Positions 7,223 through 15,042 of a DNA stretch of 60,099 bases are shown here, one piece after another (the stretch's first letter is position 1; every line of letters begins with the position of its first letter). The notes below the pieces were generated by a model. The model worked only from the letters and a program-made list of their open reading frames with translations, was not told where the DNA came from and made no database searches. The position numbers were made by a program, and so were the translations under genes. This DNA comes from Rhodocyclales bacterium (GTDB lineage Bacteria > Pseudomonadota > Gammaproteobacteria > Burkholderiales > Rhodocyclaceae): positions 1 to 60,099 of the forward strand of contig JACRIZ010000013.1 in NCBI GenBank assembly GCA_016235765.1. Direction: 5' to 3'.

Positions 7223-9564
7223 CAGGCGGCCCGCCTTTCCTGTTGGGGCTTGGCGGCGCTGGCGACGCCGAAGTCGTAGGGGAAGTCGTCGACGCGGATG
7301 ACGATGTCGCGCAACTGGTTGCGCCGACGCATGACCTCGTATTCCGGCGCGCTGATGACGCCCGCCTCGAAGGCCACGGTGGCGATGTCGCGCACGTTGG
7401 CCTTCGGGTTGTCGCCGAAGCGGCCTTCGCGGTCGGCCTGGCGGATCTTCGCCTCGATCGGTTCGGCTTCCACGGTGGCCGCCAGCGCCTGTTCCAGCGC
7501 CCCGACCGGTTCGTCGGCGGTCGCCGGCAGGTGGCAGTCGGCGGTCAGCCGATCGCGCGAGGCGCACGGCGAGATCAGCGTCTTCGCCACCAGGTGGCCG
7601 ACCTCGTCCGATGGCACGACGTAGGGATGGCCGAACGGGAAGATGACCTTGTGCAGCCAGAAGGCGAAGAAGCGGTTCGGGTAGTTGGCGATGACGCCTT
7701 CGAAGGCCTCCTGCGCCCGGTACATGCAATCCCAGACCGCCCAGTGCATCAGCGGCGCGTCCTCCTGCTGGCGGCCCTCGGCTTCGTAGCGCTTCAGCGT
7801 CGCCGACATCAGGTACAGTTGGGCCAGCACGTCGCCGAGGCGGGCCGACAGTTTCTCCTTGCGCTTGAGGTCGCCGCCCATGACCAGCATGGAGATGTCG
7901 GCGATGTAGGCGAAGGCCGCCGAGAAGCGTGTCAGTTGCTGGTAGTAGCGGCGGGTCTCGGGAGCGACGTCGGGCACCGACACGGTGTGCGAGCCGGTGA
8001 GGCCGTACCACAGCGTGCGGAAGGCGTTCTTGATCGTATAGCCGATGTGGCCGAACAGCGCGGCGTCGAAATCGACCAGGCCCTTGGCCGCATCCGGATT
8101 CTGCACCGCATGCATTTCCGGCAGCACGTAGGGATGGCAGCGCACGGCGCCCTGGCCGAAGATGATCAGGCTGCGGGTCAGGATGTTGGCGCCTTCGACG
8201 GTGATGCCGATCGGCAGTTGCTGGTAGGCGCGGCCGAGGAAATTCGATGGCCCGAGGCAGATGCCCTTGCCGCCGATGATGTCCATGCCGTCGTTGACCA
8301 CCTGGCGGGCGCGTTCGGTGACGTGGTACTTGGCGATCGCCGAGACGACCGAAGGCTTTTCGCCGAGGTCGACCGCGCCGGCGGTCATGATGCGGGCCGC
8401 ATCCATCAGGTAGGTGTTGGCGCCGATCCGCGTCAGCGGTTCCTCGATTCCCTCGAAGCGGCCGATGGCAAGGTTGAACTGGCTGCGCACGCGGGCGTAG
8501 GCGCCGACGGCGCGCGCGGTCATCTTGGCCATGCCGGTGTTGGAGGCAGGCAGCGAGATCGAGCGGCCCGCGGCAAGGCACTCCATCAGCATCCGCCAGC
8601 CCTGGCCGGCCATGGCCGGGCCGCCGATGATGAAGTCGAGCGGCATGAATACGTCCTTGCCGCGCGTCGGGCCGGTACAGAACACGGCGTTGAGCGGCAG
8701 GTGGCGGTTGCCGGTGTCCACACCCGGGTGGTCGTAGGGCACCAGCGCGCAGGTGATGCCGACATCCTTCTTGCCGCCCAGCAGGCCGTCCGGATCGTAG
8801 AGGCGGATGGCGAGGCCGAGGAGGGTGCACACCGGGGCGAGCGTGATGTAGCGCTTGTCCCAGGTGACGCGCATGCCCAGTACCTCTTTGCCCTGGTACA
8901 TGCCCTTGCACACGATGCCGCTGTCCGGGATCGACGCGGCGTCGGAGCCGGCCCATGGCGAGGTGAGCGCGAAGGCCGGGACTTCGAGGCCCTTGGCCAG
9001 GCGCGGCAGGTAATGGTTCTTCTGCTCGGCGGTGCCGTAGTGCAGCAGCAGTTCGGCCGGGCCGAGCGAGTTCGGCACCATCACCGAAACGGCCAGCGCC
9101 GAGGAGCGTGTCGATAGTTTCATCACCACCTGGGAATGGGCGTAGGCGGAGAACTCGAGGCCGCCGTACTGCTTCGGGATGATCATGCCCAGGAAGCCCT
9201 TGTCCTTGATGTAGCGCCAGGTTTCGGACGACAGGTCGTACTGCTCGTGCGAGACCTTCCAGTCGTCGACCAGGCGGCAGGCTTCGGCGGTCTCGTGGTC
9301 GAGGAAGGACTGTTCGGCGGCGGTCAGCTTGGGCGTCGGCAGGGCGAGCAGCTTTCGCCAGTCCGGATTGCCGCGGAACAGGTCGCCGTCCCACCAGACG
9401 GTGCCGGCCTCCAGGGCCTCGCGCTCGGTGTCGGACATCGACGGCAGGATGCGCTTGAACAGCGCATAGATGTGGCGCGTGATCAGGGCGCGGCGCAGCG
9501 GCGGCAGGATCAGCACCAAAGTCAGTGCTGCCAGCACGCCGATCAGGATCATGGAAGCGGTCAT
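7222..9564 (-). CDS. fadE: Acyl-CoA dehydrogenase, FadE type
   Basis: FAD-dependent enzyme that introduces the trans-2 double bond into acyl-CoA, the first oxidative step of beta-oxidation. At 780 residues it is the long FadE class (E. coli FadE about 814) with an N-terminal membrane segment (residues 4-24) and a C-terminal extension (about 500-780) beyond the dehydrogenase core. The core shows Ala-Leu-Thr-Ser-Pro-Trp-Ala-Gly-Ser-Asp near residue 200 and Ile-Thr-Val-Glu-Gly-Ala-Asn-Ile-Leu-Thr-Arg near 460, which carries the likely catalytic Glu region. The ATG overlaps the stop of the TetR gene by 4 bases (ATGA), and the fadI start overlaps its own stop, so tetR-fadE-fadI are translationally coupled. 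Confidence 0.94.
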   Translation of the reverse strand: MTASMILIGVLAALTLVLILPPLRRALITRHIYALFKRILPSMSDTEREALEAGTVWWDGDLFRGNPDWRKLLALPTPKLTAAEQSFLDHETAEACRLVDDWKVSHEQYDLSSETWRYIKDKGFLGMIIPKQYGGLEFSAYAHSQVVMKLSTRSSALAVSVMVPNSLGPAELLLHYGTAEQKNHYLPRLAKGLEVPAFALTSPWAGSDAASIPDSGIVCKGMYQGKEVLGMRVTWDKRYITLAPVCTLLGLAIRLYDPDGLLGGKKDVGITCALVPYDHPGVDTGNRHLPLNAVFCTGPTRGKDVFMPLDFIIGGPAMAGQGWRMLMECLAAGRSISLPASNTGMAKMTARAVGAYARVRSQFNLAIGRFEGIEEPLTRIGANTYLMDAARIMTAGAVDLGEKPSVVSAIAKYHVTERARQVVNDGMDIIGGKGICLGPSNFLGRAYQQLPIGITVEGANILTRSLIIFGQGAVRCHPYVLPEMHAVQNPDAAKGLVDFDAALFGHIGYTIKNAFRTLWYGLTGSHTVSVPDVAPETRRYYQQLTRFSAAFAYIADISMLVMGGDLKRKEKLSARLGDVLAQLYLMSATLKRYEAEGRQQEDAPLMHWAVWDCMYRAQEAFEGVIANYPNRFFAFWLHKVIFPFGHPYVVPSDEVGHLVAKTLISPCASRDRLTADCHLPATADEPVGALEQALAATVEAEPIEAKIRQADREGRFGDNPKANVRDIATVAFEAGVISAPEYEVMRRRNQLRDIVIRVDDFPYDFGVASAAKPQQERRAA

Positions 9565-10295
9565 GGTTTCTTCCTCCGGTTGCGGCCATTGCCGCGGGTG
9601 GGCGAGGTGGATGGGGCGGCTGTCGCCGCGGGAAGGGGGGCGCGCAAGCCGCCGAGCAGGAAGGACATCAGGCGCGGCAGCAACTGGTCGAGGTCGTCGT
9701 CGACGGCACCGGTCTGCCAGTCTGTGACCAGGCGCAAGGTGTCGACGCCGGCGATGGCGTAGGAGGTGGCGCCGAGCATGAAATGGAAGCGCCAGACGAT
9801 TTCCTCTCTTGGCACCTCGGGCAGGGCGCGGAACAAGGCCGCCTTGTAGCGTTCGAGGACGGGCGCGAATTCCTTGGACAGGACGGTTGCGATGAATTCC
9901 GAGGGTTCCGTCAGGGTCCGGCCGATCAGGCGCAGGAAGGTCCTGCCGCGCGGGCCGTGGGCGATCGCCGTGCGCAACAGGGTGCCGAAAAAGGCATCGA
10001 CGATCTGCGAGGGCTTGAGCGGCGCACCGTCGGCTTTGCTTTCCAGTTCGTCGAGCACGCGCAGGCGTTCCTGGTTGAGCAGGCGCAGGCGCCGGTACAG
10101 GACCGTCTTGAAGAGGTCTTCCTTGCTGCCGAAGTGGTAGTGGCCCGCCGCCAGGTTGACGCCTGCATCGCCCGTGATCTGGCGCATCGATGCGCCGTCG
10201 TAGCCGCAGGCCATGAACACGGCCTCGGCGGCATCGAGGATGCGCTCGCGCGTGTCGCGATTGTCGGCGGTAGCGGTCTGGCTGGTGGCGCCCAT
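9561..10295 (-). CDS. TetR-family regulator of the fatty-acid operon
   Basis: A 244-residue TetR-type repressor. The N-terminal helix-turn-helix spans about residues 15-62 (Thr-Arg-Glu-Arg-Ile-Leu-Asp-Ala-Ala-Glu, then Ala-Gly-Val-Asn-Leu-Ala-Ala-Gly-His-Tyr-His-Phe-Gly-Ser-Lys-Glu). The rest is a ligand-binding all-helical domain with a basic Pro/Ala-rich tail. As first gene of the fad block, coupled to fadE, it is most likely an acyl-CoA-responsive autoregulator of the PsrA/FadR(TetR) kind. A palindrome overlapping its own -10 region (10307-10324) fits the PsrA core AAAC-N4-GTTT, supporting this. The ligand remains an inference. Confidence 0.88.
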   Translation of the reverse strand: MGATSQTATADNRDTRERILDAAEAVFMACGYDGASMRQITGDAGVNLAAGHYHFGSKEDLFKTVLYRRLRLLNQERLRVLDELESKADGAPLKPSQIVDAFFGTLLRTAIAHGPRGRTFLRLIGRTLTEPSEFIATVLSKEFAPVLERYKAALFRALPEVPREEIVWRFHFMLGATSYAIAGVDTLRLVTDWQTGAVDDDLDQLLPRLMSFLLGGLRAPLPAATAAPSTSPTRGNGRNRRKKP

Positions 10296-10306
10296 GAGTA
10301 GTCCGA

Positions 10307-10352
10307 TTTAAACGGTCGTTTGAATCATACGACTGAAGTTTCGCGATTGCAA
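10307..10352 (-). promoter_or_regulatory. Promoter and TetR operator of the fad operon
   Basis: On the minus strand, -35 TTGCAA (10352-10347), a 17-base spacer and -10 TATGAT (10329-10324) form a good sigma70 promoter with a start near 10317. An 18-base inverted repeat TTTAAACGG/TCGTTTGAA (10307-10324, 7 of 9 paired positions) lies over the -10 edge and start site, 11 bases before the tetR ATG. Binding there would block polymerase, so the TetR protein probably represses its own operon. The core AAAC-N4-GTTTG resembles PsrA sites. Confidence 0.65.
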
Positions 10353-10465
10353 GCCCCCGGAAATGCTGCGCGGCGGCAAGGCAGTCGAGTCCGGCAGGGC
10401 TTATTCGCTATACTTGTGTCCTTGTCGCCGCGAACCTTCATGACACGTTTCCCTGCTACGCCGCC

Positions 10466-11203
10466 ATGCGCATCCTGCTGAGCAACGACGACGGCTATTT
10501 CGCGCCGGGCATCGAGGCGCTGGCCGGCGCCCTGGCGCCGATCGCCGACATCACCGTGGTCGCCCCCGAGCGCGACCGCAGCGGCGCCAGCAACTCGCTG
10601 ACCCTCGATCGGCCGCTGCGTCTGCGCCGCTCCGCCAACGGCTACTACTTCGTCAACGGCACGCCCACCGACTGCGTGCATCTGGCCGTGACCGGCATGC
10701 TCGACGACATTCCCGACATGGTCGTTTCAGGCATCAACCTCGGCGCCAACATGGGTGACGACACGATCTACTCGGGCACGGTCGCCGCCGCCATGGAAGG
10801 CTATCTGCTGGGCGTGCCCTCGATCGCCATTTCGCTGGCCAGTAAGCGTGGCGGCCATTTCGCCACGGCGGCGCGCATTGCCCGCGAACTGGTCGAACGC
10901 TTCCAGCGCGAGGAGTTCGGCCAGCCGGTGCTGCTCAACGTCAACGTGCCCGACGAGCCCGAGGTGCGCGGCCTGCGCGTCACCCGCCTGGGTCGCCGCC
11001 ACAAGGCGGAGAAGGCGGTGCCGCAGGTGACGCCGCGTGACGAGACCGTCTACTGGGTCGGCGCCGCCGGCGAAGCCGCCGATGCTGGCGAGGGTACGGA
11101 TTTCCACGCGGTCGCCAACGGTTTCGTCTCCATCACGCCGCTGCAGATCGACCTCACCCACGCCGGGCAGATCGGCACCGTCCAGGAATGGCTGATCAAA
11201 TGA
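10466..11203 (+). CDS. surE: 5'/3'-nucleotidase SurE
   Basis: Metal-dependent phosphatase that removes phosphate from 5'- and 3'-nucleotides and short polyphosphate, made in stationary phase. The 245-residue product begins [11 protein letters not shown], the SurE signature with the metal-binding Asp8-Asp9, and continues with Ser-Asn-Ser-Leu-Thr near 40 and Val-Ser-Gly-Ile-Asn-Leu-Gly-Ala-Asn near 90, all active-site segments. It heads the classical surE-pcm-nlpD-rpoS order. A possible -10 TATACT lies at 10409-10414 in the divergent gap to the TetR gene. Its stop overlaps the next gene. Confidence 0.96.
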   Translation: MRILLSNDDGYFAPGIEALAGALAPIADITVVAPERDRSGASNSLTLDRPLRLRRSANGYYFVNGTPTDCVHLAVTGMLDDIPDMVVSGINLGANMGDDTIYSGTVAAAMEGYLLGVPSIAISLASKRGGHFATAARIARELVERFQREEFGQPVLLNVNVPDEPEVRGLRVTRLGRRHKAEKAVPQVTPRDETVYWVGAAGEAADAGEGTDFHAVANGFVSITPLQIDLTHAGQIGTVQEWLIK

Positions 11204-11856
11204 CGGTTCTGCAAGGTATTGGCATGACTTCCCAGCGCACGCGCACGCGCATGATCGAGCGCCTGCGCGAGCAGGGTATCCGCGACGAGCGCGTGCTGAC
11301 GGCGATGGCCGCCGTGCCGCGCCATATCTTCGTCGGCGCGGCGCTGGCGCATCGCGCCTACGAGGACACGGCCCTGCCCTTGATCCTCGGCCAGACCATT
11401 TCGCAGCCCTATGTGGTGGCGCGCATGATCGAGTTGCTGCTGGCCGGGCGCGACTCGCTGGGCAAGACGCTCGAAGTCGGCGCCGGCTGCGGCTACCAGG
11501 CAGCCGTGCTCGGCACCCTGAGCCGCCAGGTGTTTGCCGTCGAGCGCCTGGCGCCGCTGCTCGCCCAGGCGCGCGAGAACCTGCGCACCGCCAAACTGTC
11601 CCACGTGCGGCTCAAGCATGCGGATGGCATGGCAGGCCTCCCGGAAGCAGCGCCATTTGATACCATCATCGTTGCGGCGGCGGCGCCCTCGGTGCCGCAG
11701 GCGCTCTTGAACCAGTTGGCGCCGGGCGGACGACTGATGCTGCCAGTAGGAACCATCGACCAGTCCCTGTGTCTGTTTGAGCGGACCGACAAGGGCTGCG
11801 TCGAAACGCGGTTTGATCCGGTGCGCTTCGTGCCACTGTTGCCGGGAGTTGAATGA
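11200..11856 (+). CDS. pcm: Protein-L-isoaspartate O-methyltransferase
   Basis: Repairs age-damaged proteins by methylating isoaspartyl residues with S-adenosylmethionine. The SAM-binding motif [11 protein letters not shown] is near residue 90, preceded by the substrate loop Gln-Thr-Ile-Ser-Gln-Pro-Tyr-Val-Val, and followed by Phe-Asp-Thr-Ile-Ile-Val-Ala-Ala-Ala. The start at 11200 overlaps the surE stop (ATGA); the ATG at 11224, with aagg upstream and the family N-terminus Met-Thr-Ser-Gln-Arg-Thr-Arg, is an equally good alternative. The length, 218 or 210 residues, is normal. It is coupled to surE and shares its repair/stationary-phase context. Confidence 0.95.
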   Translation: MTVLQGIGMTSQRTRTRMIERLREQGIRDERVLTAMAAVPRHIFVGAALAHRAYEDTALPLILGQTISQPYVVARMIELLLAGRDSLGKTLEVGAGCGYQAAVLGTLSRQVFAVERLAPLLAQARENLRTAKLSHVRLKHADGMAGLPEAAPFDTIIVAAAAPSVPQALLNQLAPGGRLMLPVGTIDQSLCLFERTDKGCVETRFDPVRFVPLLPGVE

Positions 11857-11857
11857 G

Positions 11858-12802
11858 ATGCGGCGATTTCTTTGCCTGATTGCATTGCTGGCGCTGGCGG
11901 GTTGCGGCAGCCATCCACCGGTTGCCGTCGTCGACGCCAATCCGCCGGTCGTCGTCGAAGGCGGGCGCACGGTTCCGGCGCAGCCGCGCGAGGGCTACTA
12001 CGTGGTCAAGAAGGGCGACAACCTCTACCGCATCGCCCTCGCCCATGGCGCAACCACGCATGATCTGGTTACCTGGAACAGCTTGACCGACGATACCCGG
12101 ATCGAGGTTGGCCAGGAACTGCGGGTAATGCCGCCCGAAGGCGTCGTCGAGATCAAGCCTATCGCGGCGCCCGCGCCGATCGTGATGGTGGGCGACAACG
12201 GTGCGCCCGCGTCCAGCGGCTCGGCGGCGCCAGGCAGCGGCGCCAGTGTGGTGCGTGAGCCGAAGGGAGGCAAGGTGGCCTATTCGGATGCGGCGCTGGC
12301 CCAGGTTCGGGCGATGGACGGCGGTATGGCGCCGCCGAAGCCGACCGAGCAGGCGGCGCCCGTGCCAGTTCCCGTGCCCACCCCGGTGCCGCCGTTTACG
12401 CCCTCTCCGGCACCCGCAGCCGACGGTATCGACTGGACCTGGCCCGTGGCCGGCAAGGTCGTGCGCGGCTTCGGCAAGAACAACGGCGGCGAAATCAGTC
12501 GCGGCATCGACATCGCCGGCCGCAAGGGTGAGCCGATCCAGGCGGCGGCCGGTGGCAAAGTGACTTTCGTCGGTGCGCTCGACAAGTACGGCGATTTCGT
12601 CGTCGTTCGGCACGATGCCGATTACCTGTCCGTGTATGCGCATACCAGCAGGATTCTGGTCAAGCGCGACCAGACGGTGACCCGGGGGCAGAAGATCGCC
12701 GAAGTCGGCAGTTCCGGAACCGATCAGCCCAAGCTTCATTTCGAGATCCGGCACAAGAGCGAGCCGGTCGATCCGGTCAAGCTGTTGCCGTTGCGCCAGT
12801 GA
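11858..12802 (+). CDS. nlpD: Murein hydrolase activator lipoprotein NlpD
   Basis: Outer-membrane lipoprotein that activates cell-wall amidases during division. The signal peptide ends in the lipobox Leu-Ala-Gly-Cys with the lipidated Cys near residue 15. A LysM peptidoglycan-binding domain (about 47-92, Tyr-Tyr-Val-Val-Lys-Lys-Gly-Asp-Asn-Leu-Tyr) is followed by a Pro/Ala-rich linker and a C-terminal M23-fold domain (about 190-314). The M23 zinc ligands are lost: Gly-Ile-Asp-Ile-Ala replaces the His-xxx-Asp motif, as in E. coli NlpD and EnvC, which marks it as an activator and not an enzyme. The start at 11858 follows the pcm stop by one base; gagttgaatgag supplies a weak ribosome site. The rpoS promoter is usually inside this gene. 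Confidence 0.93.
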   Translation: MRRFLCLIALLALAGCGSHPPVAVVDANPPVVVEGGRTVPAQPREGYYVVKKGDNLYRIALAHGATTHDLVTWNSLTDDTRIEVGQELRVMPPEGVVEIKPIAAPAPIVMVGDNGAPASSGSAAPGSGASVVREPKGGKVAYSDAALAQVRAMDGGMAPPKPTEQAAPVPVPVPTPVPPFTPSPAPAADGIDWTWPVAGKVVRGFGKNNGGEISRGIDIAGRKGEPIQAAAGGKVTFVGALDKYGDFVVVRHDADYLSVYAHTSRILVKRDQTVTRGQKIAEVGSSGTDQPKLHFEIRHKSEPVDPVKLLPLRQ

Positions 12803-13722
12803 ACGAGGACGGTTTCCCCGACGAGGTAGCCGCGGACCCGGACGCGGAACTGGCCGCGGCCGCCGAGGTCGGCGGCGAAGTCGAATTCATCGACGATGTC
12901 ACCCAGCTCTACCTGAACGAGCTGGGCGCAAGCTCGCTCCTGACGCCCCAGGAGGAAGTGAACCTGGCGCGTGCGATGCGGGCCGGCGACTTTGGCGCCC
13001 GCCAGCGCATGATCGAAGCGAACCTGCGGCTGGTGGTGAGCATCGCCAAGCACTACCAGCATCGTGGCATTCCGCTCGACGATCTGATCGAGGAAGGCAA
13101 CCTCGGCCTGATCCACGCGCTGGAGAAGTTCGACCCCGAGCGCGGCTTCCGCTTCTCCACTTATGCCACCTGGTGGGTGCGGCAGAACGTCGAGCGCGCG
13201 ATCATGAACCAGTCGCGCACCATCCGCCTGCCGGTGCATGTGGTCAAGGAACTCAATCTGGTGCTGCGCGCCTTGCGGCGGCTGGAGTCCGACGCCAATC
13301 CGGACCACCACGCCGATGCCAGGGCCGTCGCGCGCCTGATCGACCGGCCGGTCGACGAGGTACGCCATCTGCTGGCCTACAACGAGCGGACGGCATCGCT
13401 GGATGCACCGCTCGACGTCGATCCCGACCTGTCGGTCGCCGACGCCATTGCCGACGACGGTTCGGAGGCGCCCGACCACCAGCTCGAACAGTCGGAAATC
13501 GAGCAGCGCATTGCCGAATGGGTGTCGCGCCTATCGGAGAAGCAGCGCCAGGTGATCGAGCGCCGCTACGGCCTCAACGGCAACGAAGTGGCGACGCTCG
13601 AGGCGCTGGCCAACGACCTGGGCGTGACCCGCGAGCGGGTGCGCCAGATCCAGCTCGAAGCGCTCGGCCAATTGCGCCGCCAGCTCCTGCACGCCGGCAT
13701 CGGCCGCGACGCGGTTCTCTAG
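12799..13722 (+). CDS. rpoS: RNA polymerase sigma factor RpoS (sigma38)
   Basis: Stationary-phase and general stress sigma factor. The 307-residue protein has an acidic N-terminus (1-40), region 1.2 (Asp-Asp-Val-Thr-Gln-Leu-Tyr-Leu-Asn-Glu-Leu), region 2 (Ala-Asn-Leu-Arg-Leu-Val-Val-Ser-Ile-Ala-Lys through Tyr-Ala-Thr-Trp-Trp-Val-Arg-Gln), region 3, and region 4 with Gly-Val-Thr-Arg-Glu-Arg-Val-Arg-Gln-Ile-Gln. It starts with GTG at 12799, overlapping the nlpD stop (GTGA), so translation may be coupled. The position after nlpD separates it from RpoD and RpoH. Confidence 0.95.
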   Translation: MNEDGFPDEVAADPDAELAAAAEVGGEVEFIDDVTQLYLNELGASSLLTPQEEVNLARAMRAGDFGARQRMIEANLRLVVSIAKHYQHRGIPLDDLIEEGNLGLIHALEKFDPERGFRFSTYATWWVRQNVERAIMNQSRTIRLPVHVVKELNLVLRALRRLESDANPDHHADARAVARLIDRPVDEVRHLLAYNERTASLDAPLDVDPDLSVADAIADDGSEAPDHQLEQSEIEQRIAEWVSRLSEKQRQVIERRYGLNGNEVATLEALANDLGVTRERVRQIQLEALGQLRRQLLHAGIGRDAVL

Positions 13723-13728
13723 TCGGTC

Positions 13729-14040
13729 TCAGCCGCCGCCGCGCTGCATGGCGCGGTCCATGCGCGCCAGCATGGCTTGCCTCTGTTCCGGCGTGCCTGC
13801 CGTCATCGAGATGCGGACCTTCATGCGCGGCATTGCCAACAAAGCGATCACGCGCGGCGGCAGCTCGGTCAGCGCGATTTCCATGGCGGCCCGCCGGTCG
13901 ATCACCTTGAAGAGGCAATTTTCTTCGCGGACTGCGTCCGGGAACGCCATCGCCAGGCCGTGGCGGAACTCTGCCGGCGTGGCCCAGACTTCCCGTTCTA
14001 TGGTATCCGGCGACTCGGCCATGGTAGAAAGGCGCAACAT
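13729..14040 (-). CDS. Hypothetical protein downstream of rpoS
   Basis: A roughly 103-residue protein with no family I recognise. It contains Glu-Arg-Glu-Val-Trp-Ala-Thr-Pro-Ala-Glu-Phe-Arg-His-Gly-Leu near residue 20, one Cys, and an amphipathic middle (Pro-Pro-Arg-Val-Ile-Ala-Leu-Leu-Ala-Met-Pro-Arg-Met-Lys-Val-Arg-Ile); no signal peptide or membrane segment. The C-terminal Gln-Arg-Gln-Ala-Met-Leu-Ala-Arg-Met-Asp-Arg is helical. Starts at 14040 (Met-Leu-Arg-Leu) or 14022 (Met-Ala-Glu-Ser) are both possible; neither has a strong ribosome site. It is convergent with rpoS and its stop lies 6 bases past that of rpoS. The protein-like composition and the divergent layout with the next gene support coding. 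Confidence 0.55.
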   Translation of the reverse strand: MLRLSTMAESPDTIEREVWATPAEFRHGLAMAFPDAVREENCLFKVIDRRAAMEIALTELPPRVIALLAMPRMKVRISMTAGTPEQRQAMLARMDRAMQRGGG

Positions 14041-14064
14041 CTTCTTGACGGGTGAGCCTTGATT

Positions 14065-14427
14065 ATGGACCGTAGAACCTTTTCCGGGCAGCGCTGGCTG
14101 GGCGTGCTGCTGCGCGGCCTGCACCTGGTGGCGGTGATCGTGCTCGGCGCCGCGCTGCTCGGCGCGCCGGTGTCAAGTAACCAAGCAGTGATCGGGCTCT
14201 GGTCGACGGGCCTCGCGATGCTGGGGCTCGATACCTGGAGCAAGCCTTCCCATCTGCGCGAGGCCTCGGGCATTTCAGTCCTGGTGAAGCTGGCATTGGT
14301 CGGCTGGATGGCAATCGATGCCGCCAGTCGCGGTGTCGTGTTCTGGCTGGTGGTCGTCTGGTCGGCGATATTCGCCCATGCGCCGGCGAAGCTGCGCCAC
14401 GCGATCATCATTCCTCCGGGTAGATGA
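14065..14427 (+). CDS. Small integral membrane protein of unknown function
   Basis: A 120-residue protein with four predicted membrane helices: about 15-37 (Leu-Arg-Gly-Leu-His-Leu-Val-Ala-Val-Ile-Val-Leu), 43-60, 70-88 and 92-108, and a basic C-terminus. I recognise no family motif. The ATG at 14065 is preferred; a TTG six bases upstream is possible. It diverges from the preceding hypothetical gene by 24 bases and ends 117 bases before aorA, separated from it by a likely promoter region, so it is probably not part of the aor operon. The early Arg-Gly-Leu-His-Leu motif resembles small haem or copper-related membrane proteins, but this is too weak to name it. Confidence 0.6.
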   Translation: MDRRTFSGQRWLGVLLRGLHLVAVIVLGAALLGAPVSSNQAVIGLWSTGLAMLGLDTWSKPSHLREASGISVLVKLALVGWMAIDAASRGVVFWLVVVWSAIFAHAPAKLRHAIIIPPGR

Positions 14428-14497
14428 CCGTAGTCATAGTAATGGCAAATGCTGCGATGCAAATTGTTGATCGCGGGTGCTTATGCTAGCGTGTGCA

Positions 14498-14517
14498 TAT
14501 CTGGTCGGTAACAGATA
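14498..14517. promoter_or_regulatory. Inverted repeat in the aor promoter region
   Basis: TATCTG (14498-14503) and CAGATA (14512-14517) form a perfect 6-bp dyad with an 8-base spacer, ending 27 bases before the aorA ATG. A -10-like TATGCT is at 14482-14487 just upstream, so a protein bound here would sit near the transcription start. No sigma54 motif with correct spacing is present in 14428-14544. Which regulator binds is unknown. Confidence 0.4.
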
Positions 14518-14544
14518 AAAACTAAACCAACGGAGGAGATCGAT

Positions 14545-15024
14545 ATGCAGAAATCACTGCACATTGATGCCAGCAAGTGCACTGGTTGCCTGCAGTGCGA
14601 GATGGCATGTTCGTACGAGAACTATGGCGTGTTCAACCTCGCCAAGTCGCGCATCAAGGTGTTCAACTTCGAGCACGAAGGCCGCAAGGTTCCCTACACC
14701 TGCACGCAATGCGCCGAAGCCTGGTGCATGAACGCCTGCCCGGTCGATGCCATTGCCATCAATGCGGCGACCGGTGCCAAGGTCGTGAACGAGGCCGTCT
14801 GCGTCGGCTGCAAGGTCTGCACCATCGCCTGTCCGTTCGGCACCGTCAATTACGTTGCCGATACCGGCAAGGTACAGAAGTGCGATCTCTGCGACGGCCA
14901 TCCGGCCTGCGCCGAAGCCTGCCCGACGGCGGCGATCACCTTCGTCGATTCCGACTGGACCGGGCTCGACAAGATGCGCGCCTGGGCCGGCAAGACCGAC
15001 ACCGCCGCGCGCGCCAGCGCCTGA
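14545..15024 (+). CDS. aorA: Aldehyde oxidoreductase iron-sulfur electron-transfer subunit
   Basis: Polyferredoxin subunit that carries electrons between the tungsten subunit AorB and the flavin subunit AorC in the cytoplasm. The 159-residue protein has four cysteine groups for four [4Fe-4S] clusters: Cys-Thr-Gly-Cys-Leu-Gln-Cys-Glu-Met-Ala-Cys (about 13-23), Cys-Thr-Gln-Cys with Cys-Met-Asn-Ala-Cys-Pro (about 53-65), Cys-Val-Gly-Cys-Lys-Val-Cys-Thr-Ile-Ala-Cys-Pro (about 83-94), and Cys-Asp-Leu-Cys with Cys-Ala-Glu-Ala-Cys-Pro (about 112-125). In Aromatoleum aromaticum the homologous subunit polymerises into filaments that connect AorBC units. It has a strong ribosome site (ggaggag) and is followed 18 bases later by aorB. 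Confidence 0.9.
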   Translation: MQKSLHIDASKCTGCLQCEMACSYENYGVFNLAKSRIKVFNFEHEGRKVPYTCTQCAEAWCMNACPVDAIAINAATGAKVVNEAVCVGCKVCTIACPFGTVNYVADTGKVQKCDLCDGHPACAEACPTAAITFVDSDWTGLDKMRAWAGKTDTAARASA

Positions 15025-15042
15025 TCGAGGAGGAAGAACATC

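Noticed and set aside
5948-9589. A single open frame suggesting a fadE-fadI fusion protein
   Set aside because: Only the fadI part is meaningful in this frame; the upstream portion is fadE read in the wrong frame. FadE is complete in its own frame and fadI begins at a TGATG overlap.
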